Shown: one piece after another, positions 57,560 to 64,000 of the stretch
How the letters are laid out: each line of letters begins with the position of its first letter
Numbering within the stretch: position 1 is the stretch's first letter
Origin: Stomorhina lunata
Taxonomy: Eukaryota; Arthropoda; Insecta; Diptera; Rhiniidae
DNA length: 64,000 nt
NCBI GenBank assembly: GCA_933228675.1
Contig: OW121743.1
Span: 19,793,651 to 19,857,650 of the forward strand
Direction: 5' to 3'
The notes under the pieces: generated by a model
Seen by the model: the letters and a program-made list of their open reading frames with translations, nothing else
What the model was told of the DNA's origin: nothing
Databases searched by the model: none
Position numbers and translations under genes: made by a program

Positions 57560-57850
57560 TATTTCAGTGGTGCCATCTTGTGAAAATATGTCGCAACAGC
57601 TTAGAAACCGTCGTTTTCTGATACAAAATAACTTTGCTTAAGACCATTTAATAAAAAAAAATGCATATGAATAGTGTACGTTTCAGTTCATTTTGAAAAA
57701 AATCAGTGGCGTCATCTATTGTAATAGCATCAACTTAGAAACCTCTGTTTACTCATGTGCAACAAAATTGCTAAAGATCATTGTTCAAGCTCACAGTTTA
57801 CTATTTAAATAACTATAAGCAATTTTCAGTGGCGCCACCTACGTTTTAAA
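57560..57850 (+). repeat. Array of three AGTGGCGCCATCT-type units
   Basis: Cores at 57566 (AGTGGTGCCATCT), 57705 (AGTGGCGTCATCT) and 57828 (AGTGGCGCCACCT), spaced 139 and 123 bp. The first two are followed by 'TTAGAAAC' about 20 bases on. The family also occurs at 47976 and 55766. Confidence 0.6.
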
Positions 57851-59440
57851 TCGGACATCGACACCTTTTCTGTGTTTTTCAAATCCTTTTTTATAAGAGC
57901 TTAGTAACTTTCCACAGGCCGAAGTTGTGGACAGTTTTTCTCCATAGTAGCATTATGTCAAATCTGTCCTAAAATATGTAGGCACTCGGTCTCAAAAAAG
58001 TTATAATCCGTTTTTGTAGGCATATAAATTTATATAAATTTCTGTGTTTATCGCGCTTGGCTTCTTTTGCCACAATTTTAAATAGCCTGTCAATTTGGGA
58101 ACTCTTTCCGAACATTGCCTCTTTTACCAGCAATATAAAAACCTTGCCGGGTGTATTTTTTTATGAAATCTGTCTTCAATTTTTATTCTTGTTTAATTTG
58201 CTTCTAAGTTCTTGAACTTTCTGAACTTTGTATGTCTTCAGTCCAGCATTGGCTCTGTGGACAAAACTATTAGAGCATTTCGCTACACAAGCTTTTCTGT
58301 TCGAAGTGTTAGGCGCTCTTCGGAAGAATTGATCGGCTTCTTTTGTCTAAAAAATATTCCTTGGACTTTTACTTCCTGACCAAGGTCAACTTTCAAATTT
58401 TTTGCTATTGTCCATGATTTTTTCCCCGTACATTTTTCCTGCAATTACGTATTTATTACACCATGAATAAGTTTTGGCTAAAATAGTAACGGAACACTCT
58501 TTACTTGTATAAGTTAAAATTTCTATATGGAAAAAAGTCTTCCCTTTTTTCTACTTGTCTTGAAATAATAGTCAACCCTTTTTAAACATATTACTATATC
58601 ATTTTCATATTCCTCATGCTGTGTTTTTATAAGCTTAATTAAAATAAAAATTTTGCATCATTTAAAAGTTTGCCCGCTACTACTTTCTTTAACTGTTTTC
58701 AATTTCTTTCATTTTCAATTAATATTAATTGAACATATTCTTCAAAACAGTTCAATTCATCACGCTAGACACAATATCAACAAATATAGGAAAAAAGAGA
58801 AAGTGATTTTTTTCCAATAATGAAATTAAAAACCGCGAATCGATGTTTTTTTTTTTGAACACTAAGTACATACACATATACTGCTATTATAGGGGTCGAT
58901 AAATCGTAAGTGTTTCTAAAAAGAGGGAGGAGGAAATAGATAAGAAAAATTCTAAAAATAGAGGGAGTTAGAGCATTATTGTATCACTACTTCTGCTCTA
59001 TGATAAATACCTACAACAATAACATTATTGTTATTAAAGTTGAATATTTAAAAAAAAACGCATGCGCTTGAATAAATTCCACTAAAAAATGTCTTAAATG
59101 TAGAGCAACAACCGTTAGAGTTTCGATGGATGGATGACTGGTTTGGAGGGAAGGAGGAGATATGGTGTAATAAGCACTACAGTAATAACAATAAGACTGT
59201 AGGTATCATATTATTACAAGACTCTATTTACAACAGTTACAGCATGGAAAATATTCACATAACATGATAATGAAAGAAATCACAAAAACAAATAAGTCTA
59301 GGATTATACAATATGGTTAAATTTTTATTACACAGAAAGAAAAAATTATCAAAAAACATTTTGTTTTATTTTTTTTTTTTTTGCAATATCCGAAAAGAAA
59401 AACAGAAATTTTAAATTTGTTCATTGAATTTTTCTTTTCT
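57851..59440. other. Chc intron, unassigned DNA
   Basis: On the minus strand about 58010-58160 an open stretch of some 50 residues can be read (near KEAMFGKSSQIDRLFKIVAK), but I recognise no family. The rest is AT-rich. Confidence 0.35.
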
Positions 59441-61060
59441 AAAATTTGGGATTTTCAAAGATGTTGTCTAGTTAGTTCACCATGTCTTGGCAAAAAATAC
59501 ATCATTGGATTAAGAACTTACCTTAAGACGTGCTAATACAAGATTTTAGTGTGATGAATTGTTTTGGAGTTTTTCATATCAAATAGTTTTTTTTTATTGT
59601 TACTGGACGATCGCAAAATCATGAATATTCTAAATAATATAAGCCTTATATTAAGAAAATCCAACGATTAGTAGTGATTTCTTTTAAGAATTTATAAAAA
59701 AATTTGTCATATACGAGTAATTCTAAAAGTTTTCTCCCACCCCATAATACTTTTTGTAGCGGAATACATACCGTTAAAATTATCTCTGCCTTATACGGTT
59801 TAGATTATACAGGCTCCTAAAGTTGACTTTTCGGGTATTTGAAATTGAAAGATTTTACTGTTTTTTTTTTTATATTTTGGTCTTTTCAACATAATTTCTT
59901 AAAACTAATCTATAATAATTCTTTAAGTTTTATCACTTGACATGTAGTTCTATTTTATTACGAACATTTTTCACTCAATAAAATCCAGATCGGTGCAAAA
60001 ATGACAATGGTACAGAAGAATAATTGAATTTGAAAGAACAAAAACTTAAAACAGATAAACGTACAAAACTTTAGTAACAAAAAATATTAAAAATTTGATA
60101 TAATAGAAATAGAAAAACGCAAAAATGTTTATATCATTATGGAATATCTCGAAAAATGTTCAACTATTGACCATTTTGATTCATTCGGATTCAGCAAACA
60201 ATTTTACATAAAAATTGGGTATCAGATTCGTTTGATCAAAAAACTGCTACATAGTGTTATCAAATATTTCCAATTTATAGTTTCAAATTATAAATCACTA
60301 TTTTTGGGACGAACATCATTATGCATACATAAATTTTACTATTTTCAAAAATAAAGGAAACAATTTTCAAAATACATTCTTAAATTGAGATTTGGCATAA
60401 AGTATTTTTTGTTACAAAAAATAAACAAAATCATTCAAAAATTTAGGGTACCTGCCAAATAGTTTTCTACCCGGAATGTAGTTTTACGTTCCTAAGAGCA
60501 ACAAATTTGATTTTTTTTTATAAAATTTGGTACTGACATTTTTTTGGCAGTGAAATCATTGTTATTGAAATTGTCCAAAATCGGTCCATTATTTCAGGTA
60601 CCTACCTTGGTCTCATCCAGCCACAAATTTAGCTGTATTCAAATAATATTCAGCACAAATATTGCTTATGATAACCTTAACTAGTGTACCTAATTTTGTA
60701 GGAATCGGCCCATATTTGACCATACCTCCCATACAATACACATTCTCAAAAGACGTTTATATACACATAAAAGCACAAAAACGTTAATAACTCTAAAGAT
60801 AAATTCATTTGATTACTTAAACTTTGCACAGATAAATATTTTATAAATAAACCAAAATTTGATAACAATCGGTCCACAATTAACCCTAGCTCCCATATCA
60901 GGCCCTTAGCCGGAAATGATATAAATCTCGAAATTTTGAAAAAAATAACACATAGTATATGTATGTTTGTCTCTAAGACTTAGAGAAAACTTGTTAAATT
61001 GTTAGTAGTGAAGGGTATGATATGGTTGGGCTTGACCGACTATAGCTTTTCTTACTTGTT
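59440..61060 (+). mobile_element. Family A' repeat, copy A10, with the 2225-type tandem-repeat unit upstream
   Basis: 59440-59700 matches the unit repeated at 2265-2880. 60440-61060 is an A' copy ending GAAGGGTATGATATGG, hairpin TTGGGCTTGACCGA, CTATAGCTTTTCTTACTTG. The intervening AT-rich DNA includes the frame 60139-60354, which has no known motif. Confidence 0.6.
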
Positions 61061-61549
61061 TTTTTAGTACGATTTGTATTTAGCCTCAAAATAGACTTTA
61101 GTTTGAGGCCTGTAAACGGTTCCATATCAATACAAAGAGTAATACATGTAATTATGTCATTATTTTCATTATTTTGTGACGTGATTCGTTGTCTTGATTA
61201 AACCTTACTGTCTTCAAAAGTGAGGCAGTTCCCGGGGTAATATTCGCTGTTCATGGCTTTTTGATTATCGATTAGCGCTCATCGTAACATACTAATATCG
61301 GTTTATCATTCCACTCGGCTGACCATTAATTAAACTCTGGTTTGAAATTATGGAAACATGTTTCATTCATTGCCACTTATCAGTGTAAAATTTCAGATAA
61401 AATACTTTTTTCTCAAGAAATATTTTTTTTTGTAACGCGTATGATACCTCTAATTTTGAAGAAGTAACAGGCGTTTTATATGCTAATCAATTGCCGTATA
61501 ACTTATGTTTTAAAGTTTATTGGATTAAACCTTTGCGACTGACTTGTTA

Positions 61550-62988
61550 GGTTAGGTTAGGTTGAAAAGGTGATGCCAGGAGAGTGGCATCTACACTCGG
61601 AGACCTTCTGGTGCATTGTGATCCTTTCTGAAAGTAAATAAATGATAGCGGAAAGAGAAAGAGAGGAAAGAGTGAAGGGAGTAATACTAGAGAGTGTTAA
61701 AGATAGAGAAGGAAAATCGAGTAGAAGAGAAGTGTTGACCAAAAAACGCTAACCTAGGGGGAAGAGCCCCGTCTACTAAGCCATCTGAGTCCCAAAATAA
61801 AACCTACAACATCCGTCAGTTTGCACTGCTGTATGTCTCCCAGTTCCTCATGGAATCTATTGCCTAGAAATTTAAGTCTTTGGTTATGGAGCATAGGACA
61901 GTGACAGAGGATGTGCTCGACCGTTTCGGACGAGTCCGCGTCTAAGCACAATCTGCAGATGTCCTGAATTGCTCCATCCCATCTACTACGTCTGGAATTC
62001 AGTGCGCAGTGTCCAGTTAGAACACCTATGCATTTCCTAAGACTGGTTCTGCTAAGACCTAGCAGGAGCTTGGTCTTGCGTATATCTAAGTTGGGCCATA
62101 AGGTCCTAGATATCGTGCAAGTGTTCAAGTTATGCCAGTTCTTAGCTGTTTCCTCACCGATCCAAGACTTGATACCCATAAAAAGGTGACATATAGGTGG
62201 AGCTATCTCTGTCACCGCGAGTATCAGGTCCTGACTCGAGCCAAGTCTTGCGATTTCGTCAGCAATTTCGTTGCCTTCGATATTGCAATGACCAGGAACC
62301 CAGCAAAGTCTTACCCTATAAGTATCAGCTAGGCTGATTATAGCTGATCTGCATAACTTAACTAGTTTTGAGGTAATGCTACATCCTTCTAGGGCTTTAA
62401 GAGCCGCTTGACTATCAACGTAGATTGTCACCTCACTATCCACAGGGATATATTGTGAGATAAGTTCGGTGGCTTTCAGAATGGCGAAGATTCCCCTCAA
62501 AGAGCGATTGACGATTATCCCAGCTGGTTCTATCGGGAATAACGACCTCTGGTACAGTACTGAACACCAGTTCCTTGACTAGATAGTCAGATGCAGTAGA
62601 ACCTGACTGAAAGCAAGGAACATTCGTTCGGTTCAGTATACTGGTATGTCCTGTCTGCCTGTGCCTAAGTATGCCTGATTCATGCAGCCTTAGCAGACAT
62701 CTGGCTGCTGTTCCCTTTATGAAAAAATCTAACGGGAACAGAGACAGCATTACGTCTAAGGCTGCCTGAGGAGTGCTCCTTAGGGCTCCAGAGATGCCTA
62801 TACTGCTGCTCCTTTGGACTTTGTTCAAGAGGCTAAGGAAAGAGACTTTGTTTACCGCTTCCCACCATACTGCACACCCGTATGTCAGAACTGGTCTTAC
62901 AATGGTTGTGTATATCCAGTATACTACCATTGGGTTTAATCCCCAGCTCTTGCCTACCGAGTTCCTGCAAAAGTAGTAAGCGTTAAGT
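61550..62988 (-). mobile_element. 5'-truncated LINE (LOA/I-type, RT thumb plus RNase H) with 13-bp target duplication
   Basis: GACTGACTTGTTA flanks it exactly at 61537-61549 and 62989-63001. From the 5' side the minus strand encodes the end of the reverse transcriptase (VYWIYTTIVRPVLTYGCAVW, LLNKVQRSSSIGISGALRST), then RNase H with YVDSQAALKAL and LCWVPGHCNIEGNEIADEIA, and a Cys/His end ICRLCLDADSSETVEHILC. A frameshift at about 62440-62500 splits these into two overlapping frames. The 3' tail is three AACCT units. Truncation at the 5' end shows insertion by target-primed reverse transcription; the copy cannot be autonomous. Confidence 0.88.
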
Positions 62989-63001
62989 GACTGACTTGTT
63001 A

Positions 63002-63767
63002 AAGTTCTCATAATTCTAATGACGTGGTACACTATCAAACAACATTTCCCCACGGCTTATATTTTCTAATATCGGTAAAAAAAAAATACACACTTCTTTC
63101 CCTTTTTAACTCCTAAACGGCTTAGTTTACCTAAAATCTCCTGTTTTAATGTCAAATTTCAGTTTTCTGGCTTCCGCCGTTTGCAAATGTGCGATAATAA
63201 ATCGGACATTCAGTAAATTAGTCATTAACGTTTAAGTTTTTTGTCTGGAGATTACATTGCATTTTTTTTTAAATTAGCTAAAATATACACATACATACTA
63301 CATCTAGTGCCTATATTCAATACCGTCTATGAACCAATTTTTTTCTAAATCACTTTTTATTGCAAACCTGTTTTTTATAATAGTTACATCTCTCTTAATA
63401 ATAATCAGAAAGAATAAATCTATTTTAGAACTCTAGCTTAAAGATATTGTAGAAGAAATATTGACTTCTATTTAAATATTTTGGATATTAAGCAGTTTTT
63501 TTGCCTCTTCTTAAAAATATTCTATTTAGTTTATAGTCGGTATTGAATATAGGCTCTCGACATATTTCTTAAATATGTAGTTTTTTTTTTGTTAAACAAA
63601 GAAATGCAGCAGCAACAAGTTCAAGGTTATTTTAAATGTTTATAAATGAAATCTATTTAAAAGAGTTTTTATTTCTGTTCAAAAGGCCGTGTTATAAAAT
63701 TAAAAATGAAAGAAAAGGCTACACACATGGATTTATTAATAAATGCACTTTTTAATTGATAAATAAC
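63002..63767. other. AT-rich Chc intron DNA
   Basis: No feature recognised. 'TATTCAATACCG' (63316) and its inverse 'CGGTATTGAATA' (63539) are a short inverted pair about 230 bp apart. Confidence 0.35.
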
Positions 63768-63967
63768 ATAGGGTATTCCAATAGGAAGTTTATTTGCATC
63801 TTAAGTCCCTTCCTTATAAGCTTGTTTATGATAGGGTATTCCAATAGGAAGTTTATTTGCATCTTAAGTCCCTTATAAGCTTGTTTATGATTTAGGGGTT
63901 AAAATTTTAGGGAGTAGATTTTTTACTCCCTAAAATTTTAACCCCTAATTCATAAACAAGCTTATAA
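63768..63967. repeat. 63/59-bp direct repeat running into a long hairpin
   Basis: 63768-63830 and 63831-63889 are direct copies (ATAGGGTATTCCAATAGGAA to TTGTTTATG), differing by a 4-base deletion. From about 63873 the second copy forms the left arm of a hairpin to 63967 with about 43 paired bases (TTAGGGGTTAAAATTTTAGG and its complement). Confidence 0.8.
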
Positions 63968-64000
63968 TTTAAATTTTCAGTACGAAATTTCTACAATAAA

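Larger units (their letters stand above)
54401..57692 (+). repeat. Tandem duplication, 1.49 kb twice plus a 0.44-kb third copy
   Basis: Copy 1 is 54403-55896 and copy 2 starts at 55897 (GACAACTATAAACTA) with near-identical sequence 1493 bp downstream. Copy 2 stops at about 57252 and joins a third copy of the 55453-55890 part (57253-57692). The junctions share only GGT. The copies differ by a handful of bases and small indels. Confidence 0.9.

Noticed and set aside
61550..61565. Telomere or telomeric repeat block
   Set aside because: Only three TTAGG-type units, lying exactly at the 3' end of a LINE and inside its target duplication, in an intron.

Overview
The window is nuclear DNA of a higher fly (Diptera, probably Schizophora). 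Evidence: short spliced exons with GT-AG introns, AT-rich non-coding DNA, three recognisable insect genes, and dense decayed transposons of kinds common in fly genomes. A calyptrate such as a blow fly is my guess from the repeat families; the sequence does not prove it. Nothing looks bacterial or viral.

Three protein genes occupy about 9% of the bases as coding sequence. (1) 19371-27376 (+) is suppressor of sable, su(s), the fly ZC3H4-type CCCH zinc-finger RNA-binding protein. A five-exon model gives an uninterrupted 1302-residue protein. (2) 41859-34291 (-) is a nine-exon, 1459-residue SR-rich nuclear protein with two U1/matrin-type zinc fingers, resembling ZNF318. (3) 49196-49237 (+) is the first coding exon of clathrin heavy chain, Chc; the rest of the gene lies beyond the right edge, so 49238-64000 is probably one large first intron. 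Genes 1 and 2 are convergent, genes 2 and 3 divergent. Genes 1 and 2 both look nuclear and RNA-linked, but I see no evidence of shared regulation.

Layout: 1-19300 holds no gene. It contains terminal-inverted-repeat elements (902-1419, 8013-8452), three copies of a tRNA-derived SINE, a 3-unit minisatellite and many copies of two related non-coding repeat families (A and B). 19371-27400 is su(s), whose first intron is almost entirely an 11-bp satellite of about 2.5 kb. 27400-34290 is intergenic and contains LINE ORF1-like sequence split by a TIR element with Myb/SANT-like remnants. 34291-41859 is the ZNF318-like gene with LINE scraps in two introns. 41860-49195 carries a long hairpin, LINE scraps and family A repeats ahead of Chc. 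49238-64000 contains family A and B repeats, a 1.49-kb tandem duplication, and a cleanly inserted 5'-truncated LINE ending in TTAGG-like repeats.

The most interesting material is (a) families A, B and an apparent third family C, which share a terminal ACAAGTAA tip but carry different hairpins at the same place, an arrangement resembling DINE-1/Helentron-associated elements; and (b) the satellite inside the intron of a gene that encodes a regulator of aberrant transcripts, with units containing a UCAGU core.
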